In this document: positions 27,278 to 34,889 of the stretch, in pieces
How positions within the stretch are numbered: position 1 is the first letter of the stretch
Layout: the number at the start of each line of letters is the position of its first letter
Assembly: GCA_024644235.1 (NCBI GenBank)
Contig: JAHELJ010000018.1
Location: 1 to 64,000 of the forward strand
Source: Lewinellaceae bacterium
GTDB lineage: Bacteria; Bacteroidota; Bacteroidia; Chitinophagales; Saprospiraceae
DNA length: 64,000 nucleotides
Direction: 5' to 3'
Made by a program: the position numbers and the translations under genes
Notes under the pieces: generated by a model
What the model was told of the DNA's origin: nothing
Database searches by the model: none
The model's input: the letters and a program-made list of their open reading frames with translations, nothing else

Positions 27278-27911
27278 TTGATTAGGGGTAGTATGGAGAT
27301 GTGCTAAATATTCCCCTTCTAAACGTCTTCCACACCAAGTTTTTTTAGACATAGTAGCCAAAATTTACGTCCTCTCTTGCTATAGGAATTCCATGCGATA
27401 ATATCATGCTAGACCCATTATCAAAAGCAAGCCCTTGGGTGGGACCTCGTATTTACATACTCTGCAGAAATAGTAACGTGCAGAAAGGTGCAATCAACGA
27501 TTGATCTCGGCATTCACTTTATTCTCGGCTCCGGCAGATTATCATGTTTAACAAGAAGGCCATGAATGGATAAAAGCTGGCAATATTGACCCGGGGTGAC
27601 TCGTGGTCTGGGGTCTTCTGTGCGGATAGCTGAGTATCGATGTAATTACCTGTAATCAGATTCAGGAATAGTTGGCATTGACATAAGTAATTTCCCAATA
27701 GGAAAAGTAGTCATCCATCACGTTGGCTTTCGAAGAATCATCGATAATCCGTTGCATTGACTCATTCAAATGAGAGAAGTCCATCAATGGCATCAAGATA
27801 GCCATGAGATTGAAGCCTATCGATGACCTTGACTGGTGGCTCAATAGTCAGATCCCAGGCTATGAATCGGTAGTTGTAAGCTTGCCAGTCTGTAATTTTC
27901 TAATTATTGGC
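27278..27911. other. 634-bp intergenic region, no confident gene
   Basis: Lies between the module 1 end and the terminator of the hexaheme gene. One short minus-strand frame (27662-27805, 47 residues, MAILMPLMDFSHLNES...) has no recognised family or clear start signal and could be a gene remnant or chance. No repeats, tRNA or mobile-element ends were seen. Confidence 0.4.
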
Positions 27912-27943
27912 AAAAAAAAAGCGCATCTGAGCAGATGCGCTTT
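27912..27943 (-). terminator. Strong rho-independent terminator of the hexaheme cytochrome gene
   Basis: Stem AAAGCGCATCTG/CAGATGCGCTTT (12 bp with a 2-base centre, effective 4-base loop) followed on the minus strand by TTTTTTTTT. It sits 20 bp after the hexaheme stop codon. Confidence 0.93.
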
Positions 27944-27963
27944 ACCGGAAAGGTGTTTCCAGA

Positions 27964-29073
27964 TTATTCGTTCAAGGCTTTCAAGGACTCTTCCAGAAGT
28001 GCCCTCGCATATTTTGCATTGTGCACACCAAAGGTCATGTCTTCGTAAACGAATAGGGCGTTATACAAAGCACCTACATGAGCTGATGGAAACGTATCTT
28101 GAACAGATCTCCAGGCCCGGTTGCCTGTGGTGTCATCGATCATTCCTAATTCCAATAGTTTGCCACCAACCTCATAAAGCATGGCTCTTACTTCTGCTTG
28201 GGTTTCCGCCACAAGCATTTCCGCCTCATCGGCCGTGTGGCAATCAATACATCCAGCGGTATTCAGATCTCCGTCTTCGTTGATCACACCAAACTGGTGA
28301 CCACCCAGATCGGCTCCGGCATCATATTCCGCCATGTGGCACTGGATACAGGTTTCTCCAGTAGCAGAGAGCAAGGTAAAGTGGTTTGAGGATGGGAAAT
28401 CCACATCAGATCGTTCGGCTCCACCAGTAGCAGCAAACATCAGGCCTTGAGAGCCGTGGTGCGGTCCATATCGAGAAGAATTTACATAGATCATGGTGTC
28501 ACTATCCAATGGAGGAGGCATCGGATCCCAGGGAACATCAAGTTCACGCACTCGGGACTGGTGGCAACCTACGCATTGGTTACCCTTACCCAGATCGATA
28601 ATTTCGCCGTTGACCCAGAAAGGTACAGCATCTGTTTTGGTATTCGCCCAGTCGTCGGTGGTGTAAGTCTGGTGAATTTTGTGGCAAGTGTAACAGTTCG
28701 GTGGCAAAGGACCGACAATTCCTTCAGCAGTGCTCATGCCTCCAAACTCATTCACTTCAAGGAAGCCTTGACTTGAGTGGCAGGGTGCACAGGATGCGCT
28801 CTCACCACGTACATAACGTCCACCGGTGTAGTGCGTTGATCTTTCATATTGGAAGACCTTTTCAGCAATGTTCTGTCCTACGTGGCACATTGCGCAGTTG
28901 GTCGTACCGGCGATACCTTCAGGTCCGGCAGGTCCGGCCGCTCCAGCCGCCCCAGCAGCTCCCGTAGGTCCTGCGGGTCCCGTGGGTCCTTCAGGTCCTT
29001 CACAGGACATCATACCACCAATCAGAATAAAAGCAAAAATAGAGAGTGCGGTTAGCAATGATCGATTTTTCAT
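27964..29073 (-). CDS. Hexaheme cytochrome c lipoprotein with collagen-like Gly-X-Y stalk
   Basis: 369 residues. The signal peptide ends in a lipobox-like MMSC (Cys24). Residues 26-55 are ten uninterrupted Gly-X-Y triplets (GPE GPT GPA GPT GAA GAA GAA GPA GPE GIA), a collagen-like stalk. Six CxxCH heme motifs follow: CAMCH (C60), CAPCH, CYTCH, CVGCH, CIQCH and CIDCH. The last ~100 residues are helical and lack hemes. A surface or periplasmic electron carrier, with the stalk lifting the heme head from the membrane. Its gene has its own terminator and is divergent from the CX4CH cytochrome/beta-barrel operon, inside the Fe-S/NrfD gene region. Confidence 0.92.
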   Translation of the reverse strand: MKNRSLLTALSIFAFILIGGMMSCEGPEGPTGPAGPTGAAGAAGAAGPAGPEGIAGTTNCAMCHVGQNIAEKVFQYERSTHYTGGRYVRGESASCAPCHSSQGFLEVNEFGGMSTAEGIVGPLPPNCYTCHKIHQTYTTDDWANTKTDAVPFWVNGEIIDLGKGNQCVGCHQSRVRELDVPWDPMPPPLDSDTMIYVNSSRYGPHHGSQGLMFAATGGAERSDVDFPSSNHFTLLSATGETCIQCHMAEYDAGADLGGHQFGVINEDGDLNTAGCIDCHTADEAEMLVAETQAEVRAMLYEVGGKLLELGMIDDTTGNRAWRSVQDTFPSAHVGALYNALFVYEDMTFGVHNAKYARALLEESLKALNE

Positions 29074-29402
29074 GGGCTAAGTTTTTTTTAGCAATAGAAG
29101 ATGATCTGGTTATTCAATCAAATGCTGCGGTGTTGTCGGATTGCCACTTCCATAATTTTACATTTCCATGACAATGACGACAATATAGGAATTCAAGTTG
29201 AGCCGATACAATGATCTTAATCATCCCAATAAATGACTAGGTAGTATCTCATTATTTAGCAAGGTTATTAATCTTATTATGTTGAAAATCAACAAATTAA
29301 ATTTTATAGATAATTATTGCTTTGGGGAATTTACACGGGCAGCTATACCATTCCCGCTGGTTAGCAGAATTAGAAATCCGGAATAGCTACTAAATGCACT
29401 CA
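29074..29402. other. Divergent intergenic region of the cytochrome cluster, AT-rich
   Basis: No gene seen. The segment 29230-29330 is strongly AT-rich (TTATTAATCTTATTATGTTG and neighbours) and should hold the promoter of the hexaheme gene and perhaps others. Operator-like repeats follow at 29403-29455. Confidence 0.4.
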
Positions 29403-29455
29403 AGAGTCCTAATCGAGTCTAACCGGGGTGAGGGCAGAGTCCTAATTAGAATTAG
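29403..29455. promoter_or_regulatory. Direct repeats and palindrome upstream of the cytochrome/barrel operon
   Basis: The 11-mer AGAGTCCTAAT occurs at 29403-29413 and again at 29436-29446, 33 bp apart, about three helical turns. The second copy runs into a perfect palindrome CTAATT-AG-AATTAG (29442-29455). It lies about 50 bp before the start at 29507. A regulator-binding site is plausible but untested. Confidence 0.4.
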
Positions 29456-29506
29456 TATCAGAAATGATCAGCATCATCTTCATGGTCTTCGGGATGCCTC
29501 AATTTT

Positions 29507-29950
29507 ATGCCCAGTTTATTTCAATTTCAGCGAAGAATGAAATCACAGCATCTCAGATTAACCCTTCTGGTTTTAGTTTCACTACTGGTACTGCTTGGAG
29601 TATTCACCTCTTGCGAGTATGAGGAGATCTTACCTCCTGATGATGAGATTCCTATCGATACTACGGCACCGCCAGTGAGTTTTAGCCTCGACATTATTCC
29701 TCTATTCAATTCGAGTTGCAATACCAGTGGCTGCCATAGCCTGGGTGGCGTGGAGCCAGATCTCTCTCCGAATAATGCTTATGGCGAGCTTACGACAAAG
29801 GGCTATCTCAATCTGGATGATCCCGTGCAGAGTGAATTTTACCAATGGATTGCCGGAAATCGGCGGATCCCTATGCCGATTGCCGGTCCTGATCCTGAAA
29901 TTAACCGGCTAGTACTTACCTGGATAACACAAGGTGCTCCCGATAATTAA
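29507..29950 (+). CDS. CX4CH monoheme cytochrome-like lipoprotein
   Basis: 147 residues; an alternative ATG is at 29537, right before the hydrophobic signal. The signal ends in the lipobox GVFTSC (Cys36). The heme-type motif C71-NTSG-C76-H77 has four residues between the Cys instead of two; this CX4CH form with SFSLDIIPLFNSSC before it and MPIAGPDPEINRLVLTWI after it is widespread in Bacteroidota lipoproteins annotated as cytochrome-c-like. Followed one base after its stop by the DUF5777 beta-barrel gene, so the two are one operon. Likely carries electrons at the outer membrane if heme is attached. Confidence 0.8.
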   Translation: MPSLFQFQRRMKSQHLRLTLLVLVSLLVLLGVFTSCEYEEILPPDDEIPIDTTAPPVSFSLDIIPLFNSSCNTSGCHSLGGVEPDLSPNNAYGELTTKGYLNLDDPVQSEFYQWIAGNRRIPMPIAGPDPEINRLVLTWITQGAPDN

Positions 29951-29951
29951 A

Positions 29952-30860
29952 ATGATTAGACCTATGAATTTCAACATCTCTATTCGTAAAACTGTTGCCT
30001 TTGGGCTTGCCATCATGGTGTTGATGAGTTTGTCCTTGAATATATCGGCTCAGGAGGAACCACCTGAGCGAGATGACCGGCCGGTACGATCTACGTTTTC
30101 ATCGGTTTGGCTGATGGACAATCAAACCGTAGAAGTACCCTTCAAAGGCACCTTTGAATTTGATATTCAACATCGCTTTGGAGTAATAAATAATGGCTAC
30201 CGGGATTTCTTTGGATTATACGCGCCATCAAATATTCGATTGGGGTTTGCATATTCACCGGTTAATAAATTGAGTGTTGGCTTCGGTCTCACCAAGCTCA
30301 ATCTGACCTGGGACTTCAATGCCAAATATTCCCTACTCGCTCAGACCCGATCCGGATCAGTGCCGGTAAGTATAGTTTATTACGTCAATATGGCTATTGA
30401 TACACGCGAAAAGGAAAGGACGCTCTATGATGATTTTTCCAATCGTATTTCTTACTTCCACCAGGTATTGATTGGCCGTCGGTTCTCACCAAAGTTTAGT
30501 ATGCAGGTGGCTCCAAGTATTTCTCACTTCAATTTAGTGGAGGCATACCGGGTAACTAGTGAGACCATTGAAGGCACTAAAAGGAATGACCATTTGGCCA
30601 TCGCCATTGGGGCCCGGTTGAAGATTTCGGATCAAACCTCCGTTATGTTTAACTATGATATCCCTATCACCGATCATCCATTGGAAGATCCAGAGCCGAA
30701 TCTGAGTTTTGGCATTGAGCTGACTTCCAGTTCACATGCCTTTCAGATCTTCCTGGGAAACTTTTATGACATTATTCCGCAACGAAACAACTTCAATAAT
30801 CGCAACGAACCAGGCGATATGTTGATTGGATTTAACATCACCCGTCTTTGGAACTTTTAA
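29952..30860 (+). CDS. DUF5777 family beta-barrel protein
   Basis: 302 residues from ATG 29952; an alternative ATG is at 29964. Signal peptide (FGLAIMVLMSLSLNISAQ), then amphipathic beta-strand sequence through to a C-terminal aromatic (ITRLWNF), typical of an outer-membrane barrel. Conserved DUF5777 pieces are VEVPFKGTFEFDIQHRFG, FFGLYAPSNIRLGFAYSP and DHLAIAIGARL. Families of this type sit beside cytochrome genes in Bacteroidota. Here it follows the CX4CH lipoprotein by one base and precedes the second Fe-S/NrfD module by 10 bp to the Tat mini-protein, so it could be the barrel of an outer-membrane electron conduit; that role is inference. Confidence 0.85.
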   Translation: MIRPMNFNISIRKTVAFGLAIMVLMSLSLNISAQEEPPERDDRPVRSTFSSVWLMDNQTVEVPFKGTFEFDIQHRFGVINNGYRDFFGLYAPSNIRLGFAYSPVNKLSVGFGLTKLNLTWDFNAKYSLLAQTRSGSVPVSIVYYVNMAIDTREKERTLYDDFSNRISYFHQVLIGRRFSPKFSMQVAPSISHFNLVEAYRVTSETIEGTKRNDHLAIAIGARLKISDQTSVMFNYDIPITDHPLEDPEPNLSFGIELTSSSHAFQIFLGNFYDIIPQRNNFNNRNEPGDMLIGFNITRLWNF

Positions 30861-30870
30861 TTGGTACTTC

Positions 30871-31128
30871 ATGAAAAAAGAACAAAATCGACGCAGGACT
30901 TTCCTCGGTAAGCTGGGACTCAGTTTGCTTTCAATACCTGTAATCACAAGGTCTTCAGAATTGCATCATACTGACGATTCCAAGGAAACCCAGTTCATGT
31001 TGACGCCAGACGGGAAGCTTGTGGAAATTCCCAAGAATATTTATCGGAATGCTACTAGTCGATCAGATGTCAGGAAAAGAAAAAAACTCTGGATGTGGTT
31101 GACAAATAGCAAAAACCAGATCAAATAA
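30871..31128 (+). CDS. 85-residue Tat-signal mini-protein resembling the N-terminus of the Fe-S subunits
   Basis: From ATG 30871. A Tat motif NRRRTFLGKLG (residues 6-16) and hydrophobic segment (LSLLSIPVITRSS) are followed by FMLTPDGKLVEIPKNIYRN. The LTPDGKLVEIP block matches VLTPDGRLVQIP in the Fe-S protein at 24159 and LSPEGEVIEVP in the one at 31146. No Cys and no ferredoxin domain follow; it ends with a basic stretch (RKRKKLWMWLTN). It sits 10 bp after the barrel gene and 17 bp before the second Fe-S gene, so it is co-transcribed with them. Either a truncated paralog or a real small subunit or chaperone; intact frame and spacing favour a working gene. Confidence 0.75.
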   Translation: MKKEQNRRRTFLGKLGLSLLSIPVITRSSELHHTDDSKETQFMLTPDGKLVEIPKNIYRNATSRSDVRKRKKLWMWLTNSKNQIK

Positions 31129-31145
31129 GCCATTAATCTCAGCTC

Positions 31146-32105
31146 ATGGAAAATAGGAAACAGACCGAATCAAGGGATCAAAGCGCACGCCGCGATTTCA
31201 TAAAAATTGGCCTGGGAACTCTGGCTGCTGCTTCCTGCGGTGGTGGTCTCTGTTCGTGTAAGGGAAAGCAAGAAAAGGATACCATCGAACTTCTGTCCCC
31301 GGAGGGCGAAGTTATTGAGGTGCCTGCTCACCACGTGAAACACGTGCACAAGACGGTAGGTGTATCCCGGGAAGAGGCACGAAAAGGAATTCCGGGCAGG
31401 AAGTTTGTCATGGTGATAGACCTTGGCCGGTGTAAGAACGCCAGGAACTGCATCACGGCATGCCAGAAAATGCACCACCTGCCAGAAGACAAGGAGTGGA
31501 TCTCTGTTCTTCTTATGAAAGACAGTGAAGAAGCCAGTCCTTATTGGTTTCCTAAGACGTGCTTCCATTGTGATAATCCTCCCTGCGTAAAAGTATGTCC
31601 AGTGGATGCGACCTTCAAGCGAAGTGATGGTTTAGTACTCATCGATACCGAGCGTTGCATTGGATGTAAATTTTGCATGGCAGCTTGCCCTTATTCTACG
31701 AGGGTCTTTAACTGGGATGAGCCCGAGCAACCGGAAGAAATTCAAGCACTGGACTATTCTCCGGAAACGAGCGTGCCCAGCAAGATCGGGACGGTAGAAA
31801 AATGTGATTTCTGTCCGGATATGGCCAGGATGGGTAAGTTGCCCGACTGTGTGACGGCTTGTCCTAATGGTGTATTTTATTTCGGCGATGAAAATGAAGA
31901 TGTGGTCACTAACGGTTCTGAGACCGTCAGGTTTAGCGAGTTAATCCGGGATAAAAGTGGGTATAGATATATGGAAGATCTGGGAACAGAGCCAAGGGTC
32001 TACTACTTACCCCCACGAGACCGCCTGTTTCCTTGGGAGCGGGGATTGGATGATCTATCCGATGACATAAAAGATCGATTTAAAGACGTCCTTGAAGATA
32101 TTTAA
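31146..32105 (+). CDS. Tat-exported four-cluster ferredoxin subunit (NrfC/DmsB-like), copy 2
   Basis: 319 residues, paralog of the protein at 24159. Tat signal ARRDFIKIG (residues 14-22) with Cys-rich SCGGGLCSCKG after it. Cys groups: C96-x2-A99-x2-C102-x3-C106 (one Cys missing, as in copy 1 but with Ala), CFHCDNPPCVKVCP, CIGCKFCMAACP, CDFC...DCVTACP. The tail YLPPRDRLFPWERGL parallels copy 1 (YLPPVNRAVPFEETL). Expected to link an NrfD subunit to periplasmic cytochromes. Downstream NrfD starts one base after its stop codon, so the pair is tightly coupled. Confidence 0.92.
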   Translation: MENRKQTESRDQSARRDFIKIGLGTLAAASCGGGLCSCKGKQEKDTIELLSPEGEVIEVPAHHVKHVHKTVGVSREEARKGIPGRKFVMVIDLGRCKNARNCITACQKMHHLPEDKEWISVLLMKDSEEASPYWFPKTCFHCDNPPCVKVCPVDATFKRSDGLVLIDTERCIGCKFCMAACPYSTRVFNWDEPEQPEEIQALDYSPETSVPSKIGTVEKCDFCPDMARMGKLPDCVTACPNGVFYFGDENEDVVTNGSETVRFSELIRDKSGYRYMEDLGTEPRVYYLPPRDRLFPWERGLDDLSDDIKDRFKDVLEDI

Positions 32106-32106
32106 C

Positions 32107-33444
32107 ATGACAATTTCAGATAAGGCAAAAACACTATTGTCCGAATTTTCAGGACCATTAGAAAAATCAACTACCATTTCGAAGATTTGGATCTTCTTTT
32201 TGGTCCTTTTGATCGCCTGGGGAATGGTCGGGCTTTATTACCAGGTACGATATGGTCATGTGGTGACGGGTATGCGGGACCATGTGGTCTGGGGAATATT
32301 CATAGCTAACTTTATTTTCTTCATCGGTATCAGCTATGCAGGGGCGGTGATCTCAGGTGTTCTCCACCTGCTAAAGATCGAATGGAGAAAGCCATTTATT
32401 CGAATTGCTGAGCTTATCACAGTCATTGCTACCATCATAGGCCCTGTATTTATTCTATTGTGTGTAGGCCGGCTCGACAGGTTGCACCACCTAATTATTT
32501 ATCCTCGTCTGCAATCTCCCATCACCTGGGATGTTCTGGCGATATCTACCTATCTGATGGGTAGTATTCTTTTGTTGTACCTGGCGTTGATCAGGGATTT
32601 CGCCATCTACCGGGATAGTCCCGAACTAAAGGTGCCCAATTGGCAAAGGAAATGGTATCGATGGCTTGCTTTGGGTTTCCGTAATACCCCTGAGCAAAAT
32701 CGTCGAATCGAGATCTCGATGCAGCTCTTGGCAATCATGATCATACCCCTTGCGATCATCGTACATTCCGTGCTGTCTTGGATTTTTGGTATGACGTTAA
32801 GGCCGGGATGGCATAGTACCATTTTTGGACCATACTTCGTTCTTGCTGCTATCTACTCTGGCACCGGAGTTTTGATTATTGCGATGTGGGTCTTTAGAAA
32901 GATCTACAAGCTGGATGAGTACATACAAGACAAGCATTTCACATACGTGGGTTATATGCTCCTTGTTCTCGCCGCTGGTTATGGGTATTTTACATTTTCG
33001 GAGTATTTGACTCATTGGTACGGGTCAGAGCACTGGGATATGGAAGTCCTCCATAAGCTATTTAACTGGGAGGAGTATGGCGGACTATTCCTCTTCGCCA
33101 ATCTTGGGGGCATTGTTCTGCCGATGCTGATCGTTGCGATCCCATCACTGCGCAAACCGGGCTGGATCACTTTCGGCTCAGCCGTAATGGTGCTGGCTAT
33201 GTGGGTGAAAAGATATTTGATCATCGTTCCAACTCTTGAAACACCACTTCTGCCGATTCAGGACACTCGAGTGGAATTTGTGTACTATTCGATCACTTGG
33301 GTAGAATGGTCTCTCACGATAGGGGGATTGGCTACGTTCCTTCTATTGTTTACGCTGGCATCAAAGTTTGTAACAATAATACCAGTGGCTGAGATGAGTG
33401 AGACGAAAGCTGAGAGTGTTCACTTAAAAATGGAAACCACATGA
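32107..33444 (+). CDS. NrfD-family membrane subunit, copy 2
   Basis: 445 residues from ATG 32107; a TTG at 32092 lies inside the Fe-S gene and is unlikely. Ten or so transmembrane helices, e.g. IWIFFLVLLIAWGMVGLYYQV, NFIFFIGISYAGAVISGVL, ELITVIATIIGPVFILLCVGR. Clearly paralogous to the protein at 25066 (shared WGIxI-NFxFF and R-x-KPxxR patterns). A quinone-interacting membrane component. Overlaps the next gene by 4 bp (ATGA), so translation is coupled. Confidence 0.92.
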   Translation: MTISDKAKTLLSEFSGPLEKSTTISKIWIFFLVLLIAWGMVGLYYQVRYGHVVTGMRDHVVWGIFIANFIFFIGISYAGAVISGVLHLLKIEWRKPFIRIAELITVIATIIGPVFILLCVGRLDRLHHLIIYPRLQSPITWDVLAISTYLMGSILLLYLALIRDFAIYRDSPELKVPNWQRKWYRWLALGFRNTPEQNRRIEISMQLLAIMIIPLAIIVHSVLSWIFGMTLRPGWHSTIFGPYFVLAAIYSGTGVLIIAMWVFRKIYKLDEYIQDKHFTYVGYMLLVLAAGYGYFTFSEYLTHWYGSEHWDMEVLHKLFNWEEYGGLFLFANLGGIVLPMLIVAIPSLRKPGWITFGSAVMVLAMWVKRYLIIVPTLETPLLPIQDTRVEFVYYSITWVEWSLTIGGLATFLLLFTLASKFVTIIPVAEMSETKAESVHLKMETT

Positions 33445-34322
33445 GATCCAAGTTCATATATCGATATATCGTGCTGTTAGGTTGTCTGGTTTTAAGTCTG
33501 ACATTTCTGAAATCTCAGGATGAGGGGGTCGAGATGATGAGGTCCAGACTGAGTCTTACCGTCATACAGAAAGATGATAACAAGATCGACCTACAGGCTG
33601 ATTTCAGGGTACGAAAAGAAAGATCTTATGAGCGAATGGCCGGCGTACCTGTAATATTTCTGATTTCAAGAGATTCAATCAACGAGGAGATTGGGGAGGC
33701 ATTGACCAACGAAGACGGTGCAGCCATTCTCGAAATTGAAGCAGCCGATTGGATAGCCGTGGATACTCAGACGATTACATTTATTGCAACCTATGAAGGC
33801 AATGATAGCATATCGCCATCAGATCGCGATGCGACGGTTATGAGAGCCAATCTCGCCCTTGAGGGGTTGGAGTTGGACTCTGCGCAAAAGCAGGTCCAAC
33901 TGACACTGATTGGTACTGAAGATGGTACGATGAAGCCGGTGGCCAGTGCAGAAGTCAATCTCTACCTAAAACGGCTCTTCAGCAACTACAAAGTGGGTTC
34001 TGCCGAAACCGATGATGACGGAATAGCACTGGTAGATTTTCCATCGGATTTCAGCGGTGATCGAGACGGTAATCTCGACCTGATTGCCATGGTTGAGGAT
34101 CATGATCTATTTAGTACGGTCAGAACCGCGAGGAAACTTGAATGGGGTCAGAAAATTGAGGAAGGGGAACAAGAACTGCCACCGGGTTTATGGAGTACTG
34201 ATGCTCCCATGTGGATGTTGATAACTTTTATCGTATTAATGGGAACTGTTTGGGGGCATTATATAGTTATTGTGCTGAATCTATTCAAGATTAAAAAAGA
34301 GGGAAAAATTTTAACATCCTAG
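33441..34322 (+). CDS. Membrane-anchored periplasmic protein, partner of NrfD module 2, unknown function
   Basis: 293 residues, with a signal peptide (IVLLGCLVLSLTFLKSQ), a roughly 220-residue periplasmic part rich in acidic residues, and a C-terminal transmembrane helix (WMLITFIVLMGTVWGHYIVIVL) with a lysine-rich tail. It shares FPSDFSGDRDG, EDHD, LEWG and LWS with the protein at 26408. It overlaps NrfD by 4 bp and is followed 18 bp later by a class I cytochrome c. Conserved position after NrfD in both modules suggests it is a fixed subunit. Confidence 0.75.
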   Translation: MRSKFIYRYIVLLGCLVLSLTFLKSQDEGVEMMRSRLSLTVIQKDDNKIDLQADFRVRKERSYERMAGVPVIFLISRDSINEEIGEALTNEDGAAILEIEAADWIAVDTQTITFIATYEGNDSISPSDRDATVMRANLALEGLELDSAQKQVQLTLIGTEDGTMKPVASAEVNLYLKRLFSNYKVGSAETDDDGIALVDFPSDFSGDRDGNLDLIAMVEDHDLFSTVRTARKLEWGQKIEEGEQELPPGLWSTDAPMWMLITFIVLMGTVWGHYIVIVLNLFKIKKEGKILTS

Positions 34323-34340
34323 CAATAAATCAGAAGTAAT

Positions 34341-34742
34341 ATGAAAAATGGAATATTGAAGTTCATGGTATTGACTGGATTAACCATTGGACTATTTGCA
34401 TTTGTCGAAACTCAGACCGACCCCTGGGAAGTACCCGATAAATATAAGAGTATGAAGAACCCGGTAGCCAGTGACAGCGAGTCTATTTCAATTGGGAAGA
34501 CGCTTTACAACCAGCATTGCAAGTCTTGTCATGGCAAGGAAGGTCTGGGAGATGGACCTAAAGCCGCGCAGTTGGATACACCGGCTGGAGATTTTTCAGC
34601 TCCGGAATTTCATGCTCAGAGTGATGGAGCTCTATTCTATAAATCATGGATAGGCCGGGACGAAATGCCCAATTTTGAGAAGAAGATCCCGGATGAAGAA
34701 GATGTTTGGCATCTTGTTAATTTTATGAGGACACTGGAATAG
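34341..34742 (+). CDS. Class I cytochrome c, soluble monoheme
   Basis: 133 residues with an N-terminal signal (LKFMVLTGLTIGLFAFVET). The heme motif C60-KS-C63-H64 and the downstream distal Met in RDEMPNFEKKIPDEED fit a small class I cytochrome c. The helix DVWHLVNFMRTLE closes the fold. Last gene of the second module, 18 bp after the membrane-anchored protein. Likely receives or delivers electrons for the NrfD/Fe-S complex. Confidence 0.92.
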   Translation: MKNGILKFMVLTGLTIGLFAFVETQTDPWEVPDKYKSMKNPVASDSESISIGKTLYNQHCKSCHGKEGLGDGPKAAQLDTPAGDFSAPEFHAQSDGALFYKSWIGRDEMPNFEKKIPDEEDVWHLVNFMRTLE

Positions 34743-34850
34743 AATGAAAAAGGGTTTGCAGCAGCTCTAGCTCATTAGACACGACGGCTGCTTGGCGGCA
34801 AAGAATTTAGAAGCCTTTAACTGCTACAAACACTATTTCGAACTTTTATG

Positions 34851-34889
34851 GCGTCTTTAAGAGGATGATTAGTCATCCATTAAAGACGC
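34851..34889 (+). promoter_or_regulatory. Hairpin enclosing the start codon of the sensor kinase, with a small upstream frame
   Basis: Outer arms GCGTCTTTAA (34851-34860) and TTAAAGACGC (34880-34889) are exact reverse complements, and inner arms GGATGA (34863-34868) and TCATCC (34873-34878) pair around TTAG. The start ATG at 34865 lies inside the inner arm. A six-codon frame begins at ATG 34848 (MASLRG) and its TGA (34866-34868) overlaps the start codon as ATGA. The structure could hide the start site until the short frame is translated, or it could be a DNA operator. It has no T-tract and is unlikely to be only a terminator. Confidence 0.55.

Noticed and set aside
28701-29080. Gly/Pro/Ala-rich and Arg/Ser-rich frames opposite the hexaheme gene
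   Set aside because: They arise from the collagen-like GGN-CCN repeat read on the other strand, not from a second gene.
24159-34742. Dissimilatory nitrite or polysulfide reductase operon
   Set aside because: Fe-S and NrfD subunits match, but no NrfA-type pentaheme enzyme or molybdopterin catalytic subunit is present.
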